A stretch of 64,000 nucleotides of DNA from Desulfobulbus alkaliphilus (GTDB taxonomy: Bacteria; Desulfobacterota; Desulfobulbia; Desulfobulbales; Desulfobulbaceae): assembly GCF_016918545.1 (NCBI RefSeq), contig NZ_JAFFQC010000014.1, positions 43,121 through 107,120 of the forward strand, given 5' to 3'. The translations under genes were made by a program, and so were the position numbers. A model generated the notes under the pieces. The model saw only the letters and a list, made by a program, of their open reading frames with translations. It was not told the DNA's origin and did not search any database. How positions within the stretch are numbered: position 1 is the first letter of the stretch; each line of letters starts with the position of its first letter. Shown piece after piece: positions 47,073-56,316 of the stretch.

Positions 47073-48224
47073 CTACACCAATTTGGCCATAACGCGATTC
47101 GCCAGGGGCAAACCGCTACGGGTGAGCAGAAGGTTATCCCCGTGGATCGTTAACAGATTCTGATGAAGCAGAGAGGACAGTGTCTCGCCATAATATGCGT
47201 GTACATCGATTCCGAATCGTCGCCGCAGTCCGGTCATGGATATCCCGGCGAGCAGCCGCAGTCCCATGATCACTGTTTCCCGAAAAGCGGCTTCCGGGGA
47301 CAGTTCTTCCGTCTCATCCCAGAGAGTTTCTCCGGCGACAATCCGTCGACAGAACTGATCAAGCCCGGAAACCGTGGATCGGCGCTGGCCGCCAAAAGCG
47401 GAAACCGCGCCAGGTCCCAACCCAAGATACTCTCCATTGTCCCAATAATTCAGATTATGGCGACACGCCTTGCCGACAACAGCGTAGTTGGAAATCTCAT
47501 ACCGGGCCAGAGGGCTGGTGGCAAGCACCTTTTCGATGGCGGCCATCATGGCCAATATCTCATCCTCGGTGGGCAGGCACAGTTTTTTTTGCACCACCTC
47601 AAAAGCAAGCGGAGTGTCATCTTCGACAGTCAATTCATACAAGGACAGGTGCTCCGGAACAACTGCCAGTGCCTGCTCCAGGTTCTGTTGCCAACACTCC
47701 TGACTCTGTCCTGGCAACCCATACATCAGGTCCAGACTCAAGTTGGTGAATCCAGCCCTTCTCGCCGAGGCAATCGCGGTCAGGGCCTCTCCACCGGTGT
47801 GGAGGCGACCGAGCCGAACCAGTTCCCGGTCGTTGAACGACTGCACTCCGATGGAGATCCGATTGAAACCAATCCGGCGAAGCTGCTCCAATCCCCTGCC
47901 ATCAATTGTGGCGGGATTGGTTTCGATGGTAATTTCCGGTTCTGTCGAGAAAGTGAACAAGCTTTGACAGTCGCCAAGCAGAAGTTCCAGCGCCTCCACA
48001 GGCAGGATCGATGGGGTGCCGCCTCCGAAGAAAATGCTGACAAAGGAAAGGCGCTGCACCTCGGGCAGATTGGCCCACTGCCGCATCTGCAGGCGGACAG
48101 CCTCGACATAGCCCTGCACGTCATTTGCCGCCGGAGGAAAGGAATAAAAGCTGCAATAAGGACATTTACCGCGGCAGAAGGGAACGTGCACATACAGCCC
48201 TGCCCGGGTGGACAGCTCCATCAA
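47073..48224 (-). CDS. hemW: HemW-like radical SAM protein
   Basis: A 383-residue radical SAM enzyme of the coproporphyrinogen-oxidase-like family. The cluster motif is CRGKCPYC (CxxxCxxC) in VHVPFCRGKCPYCSF, followed by FFGGGTPSIL. The family's bacterial role is heme chaperoning. HemW has an extra cysteine just after the cluster motif in HemN only (CxxxCxxCxC); here it reads CxxxCxxCSF, supporting HemW. The ATG overlaps the radC stop by 4 bp. Confidence 0.9.
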   Translation of the reverse strand: MMELSTRAGLYVHVPFCRGKCPYCSFYSFPPAANDVQGYVEAVRLQMRQWANLPEVQRLSFVSIFFGGGTPSILPVEALELLLGDCQSLFTFSTEPEITIETNPATIDGRGLEQLRRIGFNRISIGVQSFNDRELVRLGRLHTGGEALTAIASARRAGFTNLSLDLMYGLPGQSQECWQQNLEQALAVVPEHLSLYELTVEDDTPLAFEVVQKKLCLPTEDEILAMMAAIEKVLATSPLARYEISNYAVVGKACRHNLNYWDNGEYLGLGPGAVSAFGGQRRSTVSGLDQFCRRIVAGETLWDETEELSPEAAFRETVIMGLRLLAGISMTGLRRRFGIDVHAYYGETLSSLLHQNLLTIHGDNLLLTRSGLPLANRVMAKLV

Positions 48225-48958
48225 TCCTTCCGCTCAAGAATCCGGCGGCATTCGTCGCGAATTCGAGCCATAAGCCCCTGGTCGGCGAAGCTGTACACTT
48301 GATCACCATCCCCGATAATCAGGTGGTCAAGGAGATTGATATGCATGAAGGAACAGATCAGGTGCAGGGAGCGGGTCAACTCCTCGTCCTGACGGGAGGG
48401 AGCCAAGGCCCCCGAGGGATGATTGTGAGCGATCACCAGGGCGCTGGCATTGCGGGCTAGGGCGGCCTTGATCAGCTCCCGCGGGTACACGGTATTGACC
48501 GTCACCGTTCCCTCCGCCACCACATCGGAGTCAATGACAGCGTGGGCCGCATCGAGGAAAACCACTCGCAAAACCTCGTGGGGCAATCCCCGCATGGCGT
48601 GAATAAGATAATCCGCCACCTGGCGGGAGGAATGCACATAGTGCTTGCCGACAATCCGCTGCTGGAGATAGCGCCGAGCCACGCCCTGGATAAACCGCAG
48701 CGCAAAAATATTTTTGGGACCGACCCCTTTGATCTGCTGCAACTCCCCCGGGGAGGCGTCAAGGACGGCGGGCAGGGTCTTGAACTTGGCTAAAGCCCCC
48801 CTGGCCGCGTCCTTACAGTCGGAACGAGGAGTACCGAAGGTGAGCAGGAGTTCGATGATCTCACTGTCAGTGAAAGCCTCGATCCCCTGTGCAAGGAATT
48901 TATCGCGAAGACGCTGCCGATGCCCCGCACCCTTCTGCTGCCATTCATCTTTGTCCAC
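48221..48958 (-). CDS. radC: RadC/DUF2466 JAMM-domain protein
   Basis: A 245-residue protein with an N-terminal helix-hairpin-helix (LQQIKGVGPKNIFALR) and the JAMM metal motif VIAHNHPSGALAPSRQDEELT near the C-terminus. The family was once linked with DNA repair, but its function remains unsettled. It starts 9 bp after the gatB stop and overlaps hemW. Confidence 0.94.
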   Translation of the reverse strand: MDKDEWQQKGAGHRQRLRDKFLAQGIEAFTDSEIIELLLTFGTPRSDCKDAARGALAKFKTLPAVLDASPGELQQIKGVGPKNIFALRFIQGVARRYLQQRIVGKHYVHSSRQVADYLIHAMRGLPHEVLRVVFLDAAHAVIDSDVVAEGTVTVNTVYPRELIKAALARNASALVIAHNHPSGALAPSRQDEELTRSLHLICSFMHINLLDHLIIGDGDQVYSFADQGLMARIRDECRRILERKD

Positions 48959-48967
48959 GAAGGGTTC

Positions 48968-50392
48968 CTAACCGTTGAGCTCCTGCTGAAAAAGGTCGTT
49001 GACCATCTGTGGGTTGGCCTGGCCTTTGGTCTTCTTCATCAATTGACCAACAAAAAAACCCAGCACCTTGGCCTTGCCTTCGCGGAACTGCTGCACTTGT
49101 TGGGGATGAGCGGCAATGATCTCCCGCACCAGGGCGACCAGCTCTCCTTCATCGCTCATCTGCACCAGGCCCTTGTCCTCAACGATGCGTTCCGGGTCAG
49201 CCCCGGATATCAGCATTTCGGCAAAAACCGTCTTGGCGATCTTACCCGAAATCTTGCCATCTTCGATGAGCCCCAGCAGCGCGGCCAGCTGCCGCGGCCG
49301 CACCGGACACTGGTCGATCCGCTCCGGTCCGTAGTCGCGTAGAACCTCAGTGCCGATGAAGTTGGCTGCTTTCTTGACATTGCCGTACAGCCGATAGGTT
49401 TCCTCGAAATAATCCGCCAATTCGCGGGAAGCGGTGAGGAGGTCGGCATCATAGTCACTTAATTCGAAATCACGGACAAATCGCAACCGTCTCTTGTCGG
49501 GCAATTCTGGTAACTGTTCCCGGATCCTGGCAATCCAGATCTCGTCCAGGACCACCGCGATGAGATCAGGATCCGGAAAATAGCGGTAATCGTGGGCCTC
49601 CTCCTTGCCACGCATGGGCTCGGTATGCCCGGTGTCCGGGTTCCAGAGAAGTGTCTGCTGCACCACCTGCTCTCCTTCCAGGAGGAGATCACGCTGCCGC
49701 CGCACCTCATATTCCAGGGCCTGCTGGACATTACGAAAAGAGTTCATGTTTTTCAACTCGGTGCGGATGCCAAACTCCCTCTGCCCCACTGGTCGCAGGG
49801 AAATGTTGGCATCGCAGCGAAAACTGCCTTCCTGCATGTTGCCGTCACAGATATCGAGATAGCGGACAATGCCATGCAGTTTTTTTAGATACGCGACGGC
49901 TTCCCCCGGTGAGCGCAGGTCCGGTTCACTGACGATTTCCAACAGGGGGGTACCGGTACGGTTGAGGTCAACATAACTGACGGGTTCACGTTCGTCATGC
50001 ACCAGCTTACCGGCATCCTCCTCCATGTGGATACGGGTTATGCCGATGGTTTTCCTCTGACCGTCCACCTCGATATCAATGCGGCCGTGCTCGCAGATAG
50101 GCAGATCGAACTGAGAGATCTGATACCCCTTGGGCAGGTCGGGATAAAAATAATTCTTGCGGGCAAAACGGTTTTCCCGGTTGAGAGTCGCCTCCGTGGC
50201 CAGGCCCAGCTTGATGGCCGACTCCACCACCTTGCGATTGAGGACCGGCAGGGAGCCCGGCATTCCCAGACAGACCGGGCAGGTGTGGGTATTGGGAGGC
50301 GCCCCGAATTCAGTGGAACAACCGCAGAAAATCTTGCTTCTGGTTTTCATCTGGGCATGGATTTCCAGCCCGATTACAGTTTCAAATTCCAT
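48968..50392 (-). CDS. gatB: Asp/Glu-tRNA(Asn/Gln) amidotransferase subunit B
   Basis: A 474-residue Gat[20 protein letters not shown] at the start, the [14 protein letters not shown] motif, the [15 protein letters not shown] signature, and the C-terminal YqeY-like tail ([20 protein letters not shown]). It activates Glu-tRNA-Gln or Asp-tRNA-Asn for amidation in complex with GatA and GatC, which are not in the window. Confidence 0.96.
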   Translation of the reverse strand: MEFETVIGLEIHAQMKTRSKIFCGCSTEFGAPPNTHTCPVCLGMPGSLPVLNRKVVESAIKLGLATEATLNRENRFARKNYFYPDLPKGYQISQFDLPICEHGRIDIEVDGQRKTIGITRIHMEEDAGKLVHDEREPVSYVDLNRTGTPLLEIVSEPDLRSPGEAVAYLKKLHGIVRYLDICDGNMQEGSFRCDANISLRPVGQREFGIRTELKNMNSFRNVQQALEYEVRRQRDLLLEGEQVVQQTLLWNPDTGHTEPMRGKEEAHDYRYFPDPDLIAVVLDEIWIARIREQLPELPDKRRLRFVRDFELSDYDADLLTASRELADYFEETYRLYGNVKKAANFIGTEVLRDYGPERIDQCPVRPRQLAALLGLIEDGKISGKIAKTVFAEMLISGADPERIVEDKGLVQMSDEGELVALVREIIAAHPQQVQQFREGKAKVLGFFVGQLMKKTKGQANPQMVNDLFQQELNG

Positions 50393-50412
50393 GGTGGCAC
50401 AGATGGTAGTGG

Positions 50413-50958
50413 TTATGACTGCTGGGCACCGGAATGAATCCAGGCCCGGATCTTGATCAGTTCCTCATCCCAGAGCCGGGACGCCCTGATGTGAATAAAC
50501 ATCCGGAACAGATCACCCACCAGGTGGGTTAACTGTTCAAGCAGGCCGATCCGTTCGAGAATCCTGCCTTCGAGGCTGTCGGCATCCTTGCCTTCATCTG
50601 CGGAATCGACGGTCCTGGGTAGACGGACATTACGAAACTCAAAGGTTGCCGCCGTGAGGGTCAGACTGAATTCATATTCGCCATGGGCAAGACGGATACG
50701 GGCCTGTTCCGGCTTTTTCGCCAGTCCCAACCCGGCTCTGGCTTCCTTCAACTCGGTCTGCAGACCACGACAGATGACTTTTTCACTGGTTTCGCCCTCA
50801 CCGTACTCCAGCAGCATGTGTTTCTCGAAAACCACCAGAATATCACCCCGACCGGGCACCTCGACACTGCCACCACGCTCTTCGGACTTATACCAGAGCC
50901 AGGCAAGAAACTCCTGGCCAAGAAATCTTTTTTCCTGGATAAGATCGACAAGATCCAT
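50413..50958 (-). CDS. Conserved protein, possible C-terminal part of an RdgC-like system
   Basis: A 181-residue soluble protein starting [20 protein letters not shown], rich in charged beta and helical segments ([13 protein letters not shown] opening, [16 protein letters not shown] later). I recall this pattern from proteins that accompany or continue RdgC-like exonucleases in deltaproteobacteria, but this is from memory and not tested. The start is ATG 50958. Element copy 10 begins 11 bp upstream, and the ribosome-binding site AGGGGAAAG spans the element's end (TTCAGG). It is followed by gatB after 20 bp. Confidence 0.6.
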   Translation of the reverse strand: MDLVDLIQEKRFLGQEFLAWLWYKSEERGGSVEVPGRGDILVVFEKHMLLEYGEGETSEKVICRGLQTELKEARAGLGLAKKPEQARIRLAHGEYEFSLTLTAATFEFRNVRLPRTVDSADEGKDADSLEGRILERIGLLEQLTHLVGDLFRMFIHIRASRLWDEELIKIRAWIHSGAQQS

Positions 50959-50968
50959 AAAACTTTCC

Positions 50969-51077
50969 CCTGAATCCATGACGTCTGGACTCTTGATTTG
51001 GATATATCTTGCTGTACTCAGATTACACTTGCAGTAGAATCCTTGACAATAACCTTCATCAGCCGCCCTTCGGGGCC
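50969..51077 (+). repeat. CCTGAATCCGTGA element, copy 10, right part lost
   Basis: Left end CCTGAATCCATGACGTCTGG, paired arm, TTGCTG...TGCAG inner stem and hairpin CGCCCTTCGGGGC are present; then the similarity ends. It sits inside a minus-strand operon, between the TPR gene and the gene at 50413-50958, and its left end supplies part of the ribosome-binding site of the latter. Confidence 0.9.
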
Positions 51078-51114
51078 AGATTTCCGTTATCTGTCAACCC
51101 TGGGGCCGCAAGGG

Positions 51115-52884
51115 TTACAGTTCAAGCGTGAGGGCTTCCTTCCCACTCTTCCTCTCCGAGGCATCAACACTTTTCTGGAAGATGGCGGAGGCTCGCTCCT
51201 GATACTGCCGGGCTTCCTCGGTCTTACGCTGACTGGTGCACAATTTGGCCAATTCCTGAAGAATTGCCGCGACGCTGGGATGTTCCGGACCATGCAGGGT
51301 TTCATTGATATGCAATGATTTCTGATAACAGGCCTCGGCCTGGAGATATTGTCCCTGGAGGCGATAGGACTCAGCCAGGTTGTTGAGACTGAGGGCCAGT
51401 TGCGGATGGGTGGGCCGCAGGGCCTGTTCGCGGATGCGAAGCAGTCGTTCATAGAGAGGCACTGCCTCTTTTTCCATCTCCAACTCCATGCACAGCGCGG
51501 CAAGTTTGTCGAGGAGAACGGCCAGGGCCGGGTGCTCTTGCCCTTTGGTTTGCTCCAGGATGGCCAGCGCCTTGCGATAGAGGGAAACCGCCTTGTCATA
51601 CTCGCCCATGGTCTCCTGAAATTCACCGATCTGATACCAGCAGGTGGCCATTTCCGGATGATCCTGACCGAGTTTTCTGGCCATCACCGCCATGGCCTCT
51701 TTATACAGGGCGCCAGCCTTCTGGTACTGACCACTGAGCATAAGGGTGTAGGCAAGTTCCCGCTGGGCCAGCGCCAGGTCAAGCGGGTCTGCATCACTCT
51801 TCTCGCGGCAGAGACGGACATAGGTCGCAAACCAGGCCAGCGCCTCCTTATACCGATACAGGCTCCGCGCCGCCCTTCCGGCGGCCCGGAGATACATGGC
51901 ATTCTCCGGCTCGCGCTCCAGAGCCTGGCGATACCGATCAAGCGCTGTCTGCAATTCGACCCGGAACTCGGCCAACTGACCGCTGTGGTAGCCGGCCCGG
52001 GCAGCGAGCGGATGCTCCTGTTGGCTCAGCCGGACCAGCAAGGCCTCCGCCTTTTCCGGATCCCCTTCCCGCAGGTTTGCCATGGCTTCTTGCTGCTCGG
52101 AAAAGTCGGTTGCCGGCATCTCAGCAAGGGTCTGGAGAATTTCCCCGCAGCTGGCCACCTCCTCGGCATAACTGTCTTCCAGAAGTGCCAGCTTGTCATT
52201 CATGATCACCAGTTCACGCTGCATTCTGTCCCGGTGTTTTTCATTCTGCTCACCAACGAGCCGGGCAAGAGCCGCCCGCTGTTTCTCTTCCAGATCATTG
52301 AGTCGATTCGCATAGGTTTGCAGAGAAAAGCGCACCTGTCCTGCTGTTGTTTCTTCTTTCAGGTCGGCCTCGGCTTCGGCAACCACTGCCGAGGTTTCAG
52401 GCTCTTCGACCGCAGCCTTGGGGACGACCGGCTCAATTTTTTCCTCTGGAGCAGCAGGTTCTTCTGCTGTCGCTGTTTCCGGACCGATCTCCAAACTCCG
52501 AATCTCTTCCAACGCCTCGACATCAGCCTGCTCAACAGGCACTGCCGCTGCGGACGCGGTCTCTCTATCCTCTATACCTTCGCCCGCACGAGCGGAATCC
52601 GTTTCCACCGATACCGCGGCCAGAACCTCCCCTTCCTGATGCGCCAGGACCGGTGATTCATCCATCTTGACATCAGAGGCATCAAGCCCGTCCACCGTTT
52701 CACCTGAAGGCGACGTGGACTCCTCTGGCTCCTGAATTGTCTCCCGAGGCTGAAGGGCCTCGGCGTCGACCTGTTTGTCCGGGAGAGGCGCTTCTCCTCT
52801 TTTCCGTGGCGTTCGCAGTTTCAGCGCCAGGATAATTGCTGCCACGACGATGATACCGACTGCCGCAAGCACAAAATTGATCAT
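51115..52884 (-). CDS. Membrane-anchored TPR protein
   Basis: A 589-residue protein. A single N-terminal membrane helix (FVLAAVGIIVVAAIILALKL) is followed by a long acidic, low-complexity linker (Glu/Ala/Val rich, about 40-190), a helical stretch, and at least six tetratricopeptide repeats of the 42-residue kinesin-light-chain type (for example YKEAMAVMARKLGQDHPEMA, YRKALAILEQTKGQEHPALA). It probably scaffolds protein complexes at the membrane. The binding partners are unknown. It separates two genes that may belong together (52929 and 50413). Confidence 0.85.
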   Translation of the reverse strand: MINFVLAAVGIIVVAAIILALKLRTPRKRGEAPLPDKQVDAEALQPRETIQEPEESTSPSGETVDGLDASDVKMDESPVLAHQEGEVLAAVSVETDSARAGEGIEDRETASAAAVPVEQADVEALEEIRSLEIGPETATAEEPAAPEEKIEPVVPKAAVEEPETSAVVAEAEADLKEETTAGQVRFSLQTYANRLNDLEEKQRAALARLVGEQNEKHRDRMQRELVIMNDKLALLEDSYAEEVASCGEILQTLAEMPATDFSEQQEAMANLREGDPEKAEALLVRLSQQEHPLAARAGYHSGQLAEFRVELQTALDRYRQALEREPENAMYLRAAGRAARSLYRYKEALAWFATYVRLCREKSDADPLDLALAQRELAYTLMLSGQYQKAGALYKEAMAVMARKLGQDHPEMATCWYQIGEFQETMGEYDKAVSLYRKALAILEQTKGQEHPALAVLLDKLAALCMELEMEKEAVPLYERLLRIREQALRPTHPQLALSLNNLAESYRLQGQYLQAEACYQKSLHINETLHGPEHPSVAAILQELAKLCTSQRKTEEARQYQERASAIFQKSVDASERKSGKEALTLEL

Positions 52885-52928
52885 TATTCCTCCATCACGT
52901 TCAACTAGAGTTGATTGCGCTCAGCAGT

Positions 52929-53534
52929 TCACAGCAGTATGGCCGGCCGCATTTCCTCATACTTGTCCAAGGAGTCGCCTTCTGCCATTTGTAACCCGAT
53001 GAGCCAGGGGATTTGCAGAATCAGAGAGAGGTTGAAGGTCTCCTTGAACAGATCTTCAAGAAGAGCCATTGCTTTTTTACTGGTGGAGAAAAAAAGCAAG
53101 GTATTATCGGTCAAGTTCCAGCAGAGATCGTAGGTGGAAGGGACCGGGAGGGATTTGCGGATCAATTCGGCATGAATGCGCTCCTTGATTTCCAGGCGGG
53201 CGGCTCGACTCAAACGGGGAATCTGCTTCTCCCGCTTGATCCGTTCCTCCTCCTTGGTAACATATTTTTTCAGGACCGATGGCGAAACCTTGCGCTCGTC
53301 CACCCGCATGGTCAACACCACATAATCACCCGCGGCATACGAACTGTATGCGAAATCAGTGTCAAACATATCAGCCACGGAAACCCAGCCGATGGAAAAT
53401 TCGTCCAAAGTATCGTCAATATCCTTGAAACGATGAACAGCGATCCGTTCTTCCGCAAAATCCCAGAAGGATTCGGGGAGGTCTCCGACAACTGAAAACC
53501 GTATTATGGATGCCGATCCGGTCAGTAACCCCAT
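52929..53534 (-). CDS. RdgC-like protein (N-terminal part of the family)
   Basis: A 201-residue protein starting MGLLTGSASIIRFSVVGDLP, with FGWVSV-type core (SIGWVSVADMFD), a basic helical hairpin (LSRAARLEIKERIHAEL) and the FFSTSKKAMALLEDLFKETF segment typical of RdgC-type recombination-associated proteins. RdgC binds DNA and limits RecA. The protein is shorter than E. coli RdgC (303 residues). AGCAGG precedes the ATG. It heads the minus-strand run towards gatB, radC and hemW. Confidence 0.65.
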   Translation of the reverse strand: MGLLTGSASIIRFSVVGDLPESFWDFAEERIAVHRFKDIDDTLDEFSIGWVSVADMFDTDFAYSSYAAGDYVVLTMRVDERKVSPSVLKKYVTKEEERIKREKQIPRLSRAARLEIKERIHAELIRKSLPVPSTYDLCWNLTDNTLLFFSTSKKAMALLEDLFKETFNLSLILQIPWLIGLQMAEGDSLDKYEEMRPAILL

Positions 53535-53701
53535 AATTACCTGCTATATCATTAAATTATAAACAAATAAATTTCTCCGGGTACAACCCGAACCATGATC
53601 TTATTGTACTAGCAAACCCGCACCGACACCACAAGGAAATACATTAAACGGCCTGCCACTTCCGACCGCGGCAAAAAAAGAATACGCATGGATATTTTTC
53701 A

Positions 53702-53730
53702 TTGACACCTGACCGAGAACTTTGTAAAGA
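53702..53730 (+). promoter_or_regulatory. Sigma-70-type promoter of the tRNA pair
   Basis: TTGACA at 53702-53707 and TAAAGA at 53725-53730 are separated by exactly 17 bases and lie 18 bases ahead of tRNA-Lys. The -35 box is perfect and the -10 box has four of six consensus bases. Confidence 0.85.
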
Positions 53731-53747
53731 CTGACCTTCGAAATTGA

Positions 53748-53823
53748 GGGTCGTTAACTCAGCTGGTAGAGTATCTGCCTTTTAAGCAGAGAGTCGCGCG
53801 TTCGAATCGCGCACGACCCACCA
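53748..53823 (+). tRNA. tRNA-Lys (UUU)
   Basis: A complete cloverleaf: acceptor GGGTCGT pairs with ACGACCC, anticodon stem TCTGC/GCAGA with loop CTTTTAA (anticodon TTT), T-arm GCGCGTTCGAATCGCGC, and an encoded CCA. It reads AAA/AAG lysine codons. The distance to the next tRNA is 20 bases. Confidence 0.97.
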
Positions 53824-53843
53824 CAGACATTCATTGGACTTTA

Positions 53844-53921
53844 GTCCCCATCGTCTAGTCAGGTCCAGGACACCGGCCTTTCACGTCGGCAACACCGGTT
53901 CAAATCCGGTTGGGGACGCCA
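53844..53921 (+). tRNA. tRNA-Glu (UUC)
   Basis: A complete cloverleaf: acceptor GTCCCCA pairs with TGGGGAC, anticodon loop CTTTCAC (anticodon TTC) closed by CCGGC/GTCGG with one G-U pair, T-arm ACCGGTTCAAATCCGGT, and an encoded CCA. It is transcribed together with tRNA-Lys. Confidence 0.96.
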
Positions 53922-53993
53922 TATACAATCAGCTCCCAGCTGATTAGCTATAAACCGAGAATCAGTTTGCTGTACTTTTCTCGGAGCAAGACC

Positions 53994-54027
53994 AACCGGG
54001 AAGCGCTGCCGCGCTTCCCGGTTTTTT
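53994..54027 (+). terminator. Terminator of the tRNA operon
   Basis: A 12-13 bp stem AACCGGGAAGCGC / GCGCTTCCCGGTT with a 4-base loop is followed by TTTTT. It lies 72 bp after tRNA-Glu. Confidence 0.93.
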
Positions 54028-54624
54028 ATTTCCATGCCGTTATCTTGCTTCAGCAAAAAAAGGGAGAGACGCCCCTGTTTCACTGAAGTTTGCAGTTTCA
54101 CGATCAAACCATCGTCACGATGGCTGGCGCTGACTGGTCGCCCCGTTATTCTTTGATTGTCGTTTCCAGGCGGTTTCCTCGAACAAAATATTTTTTCAAC
54201 GCGTTGGGCTGGGATCGAATTTCCGGCATATCGGGTCCAACCAGTCCAGAACCAGGACTTGGCCGAAAAACACCCGAAGCCCCAGACATGTGTTGCAGGT
54301 CGACGGAAATGTCACTGGACCGAAAGTCTCGCGGTTGGCAACAACAGTCATGTTGAGGAAAAAATCAAGGCAAGGTTGGGAAAAAAGTGTCAAGTAAGGG
54401 GGGCTCCAAGTCCACAACTTTTTCAATCCTTTAAAGGGCAACGTGAGAGTGAGAGAACAGTTGAAAATATCCCGCCCACTGTTACCGCGCAAAGTGATGT
54501 TGAGAACCAACCGACCGGACGATGAAAATTGAGTTTGCGTGCCATGGACGATTTCGCCACGACTGGACCATCTTGCCATCTTCTAGGCCTGACCCCATCT
54601 TGCACCCAACCGGTTCGAGCTGGT
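54028..54624. other. 600-bp stretch without a recognised gene
   Basis: Between the tRNA terminator and wecB I see only uncertain frames, the longest being a minus-strand 127-codon frame at 54196-54579 that matches no family I know. Base composition is not unusual. It could be a decayed gene or an insertion remnant. Confidence 0.4.
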
Positions 54625-55758
54625 TCAGAACAGGCTTTTTTTGAGGAAGGAAACGATTCTTTTGGCAGCCTGACCGTCCCCGTAGGGATTATGTGCTTTG
54701 GACATCCGCGCAAATGCAATCGGATCACTGAGCAGCGTGACCGCTTCATGGACGATAGTCGCCGCATCGGTCCCCACCAGTTTGACGGTGCCGGCAAGCA
54801 CGGCTTCAGGCCGCTCGGTGGTATCACGCATCACCAGAACCGGCTTGCCGAGTGAAGGCGCTTCTTCCTGCACTCCACCGGAGTCAGTGATAATAAGGGT
54901 GCAGCGATCCATCAGGTAGACAAAAGGCAGATAGTCCAGGGGTTCAACCAGGTGTATGGAGGGTGTATTCCCCAGGATTCGCTGGACCGGCTCCTGCACG
55001 GCGGGATTCAAGTGAACAGGATACAGGATCTCTACATCTGGCAGGGTGGTGACGATGGTTTTCAGCGCCGTACAGATCTGCTCAAACCCTTGGCCGAAAT
55101 TCTCCCGCCGGTGGCCGGTGACAAGGAGCAACCGCTTCCCTGAATCGAGAAAGGAAAACCGCTGTGCCATAACTTTCTGGTGAGACCGATCTGTTCGCAG
55201 CATGTGAACCACCTCATGCAGGGCATCGATGACAGTGTTGCCGGTAACCACAATCCTTGCAGGATCAACCCGCTCTGCAAGCAGGTTGTCCCGGGAGCAA
55301 ACCGTCGGGGCAAAGTGACAGGCGGCAATGGCACTGGTCAGCCGACGATTCATCTCCTCCGGCCAGGGAGCATAGATATTACCGGTCCGTAAACCGGCCT
55401 CGACATGGCCCACGGGAATTCGTTGATAATAGGCCGCCAGGCTCACCGCCATGGTGGTGGTGGTGTCACCGTGAACAAGGACCATGTCCGGAATCCATTG
55501 GCCGAGCACTTTAGAAAGCCCCTGAAGGACGGAACAGGTGATATCGGTCAGGCTCTGGCCGGACCGCATGAGGTTCAGATCATATTCCGGCCTGATACTG
55601 AACAACCCCAGGACCTGGTCCAGCATCTGCCTGTGCTGGGCAGTGACGCAGACCCTGCTGATAAAAAAATCCGGATATCGAGCAAATTCCTTGATCACTG
55701 GGGCCATTTTTATCGCTTCGGGACGAGTCCCGAAAACAGAGAGAATTTTCTTTTTCAC
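54625..55758 (-). CDS. wecB: UDP-GlcNAc 2-epimerase (non-hydrolysing)
   Basis: A 377-residue epimerase with [14 protein letters not shown] at the start, [23 protein letters not shown], and the UDP-binding [10 protein letters not shown] and [14 protein letters not shown]. It interconverts UDP-GlcNAc and UDP-ManNAc for surface polysaccharides. The gene stands alone on the minus strand. It may serve the same polysaccharide as the Wzz/BY-kinase module at 4.6-8.1 kb, but this is a guess. Confidence 0.96.
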   Translation of the reverse strand: MKKKILSVFGTRPEAIKMAPVIKEFARYPDFFISRVCVTAQHRQMLDQVLGLFSIRPEYDLNLMRSGQSLTDITCSVLQGLSKVLGQWIPDMVLVHGDTTTTMAVSLAAYYQRIPVGHVEAGLRTGNIYAPWPEEMNRRLTSAIAACHFAPTVCSRDNLLAERVDPARIVVTGNTVIDALHEVVHMLRTDRSHQKVMAQRFSFLDSGKRLLLVTGHRRENFGQGFEQICTALKTIVTTLPDVEILYPVHLNPAVQEPVQRILGNTPSIHLVEPLDYLPFVYLMDRCTLIITDSGGVQEEAPSLGKPVLVMRDTTERPEAVLAGTVKLVGTDAATIVHEAVTLLSDPIAFARMSKAHNPYGDGQAAKRIVSFLKKSLF

Positions 55759-55902
55759 CGGTATTTTTTATCCTGATCCATCAAAAAAAACGAGGGGCTC
55801 TTCCTTGCTGAAATCCTGCAATGTGCTTAAAGCGTGTTCAGCATATCCGATCCTGGGAGTACAGGTGCAGGTTAGAAAAAGATACATGGTTCCTGTTTCC
55901 TG

Positions 55903-56010
55903 CCTGAACCCGTAAGCGGCTGGTGAAGGTTATTATCAAGATTCCGCTGCAATTACAATCTGATTACAGCTAGATATATCCGAACAAGATTCAAGCCGTC
56001 ACGAATTCAG
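55903..56010 (-). repeat. CCTGAATCCGTGA element, copy 11, internally deleted, target duplication
   Basis: A 108-bp short form in inverted orientation, with ends CCTGAACCCGTAAGCGGCTGG and GCCGTCACGAATTCAG. It is bounded by TTCCTG at 55897-55902 and 56011-56016. The UUCG hairpin is lost. It lies between the divergent wecB and the ATPase gene. Confidence 0.88.
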
Positions 56011-56316
56011 TTCCTGGTCAGGCACCCTTGAGCTTGCTTCTGGCGAATATTGAGAAAATGAGATAATCCTCAACCTGCCCGTTTATGCCGTGGTGACCGC
56101 AGGCGAGCACGATTCGGACCATTGATGACGGAACTTGATCGTCTTTCCCCTTCCTGCCCGGCGCACGCCTGGCGGTGCCAGTCACTGATCGGGCAACCTT
56201 GTCAACACCCGCTTCATGGTGCATGTACAAAATAACCCGGCCTGCGCCCTTTCCGCATCGACGCAACGCAGAGGAAACTGTTCCGATCCAACCGCATTGA
56301 GGAGAACGCTGTTCCC
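56011..56316. other. Intergenic stretch upstream of the ATPase gene
   Basis: About 300 bp between element copy 11 and the ATPase start, without a supported gene. It should carry the ATPase promoter. Confidence 0.5.

Noticed and set aside
54196..54579. 127-codon minus-strand frame behind the tRNA operon
   Set aside because: No family, no ribosome-binding site; kept only as part of an unassigned stretch.
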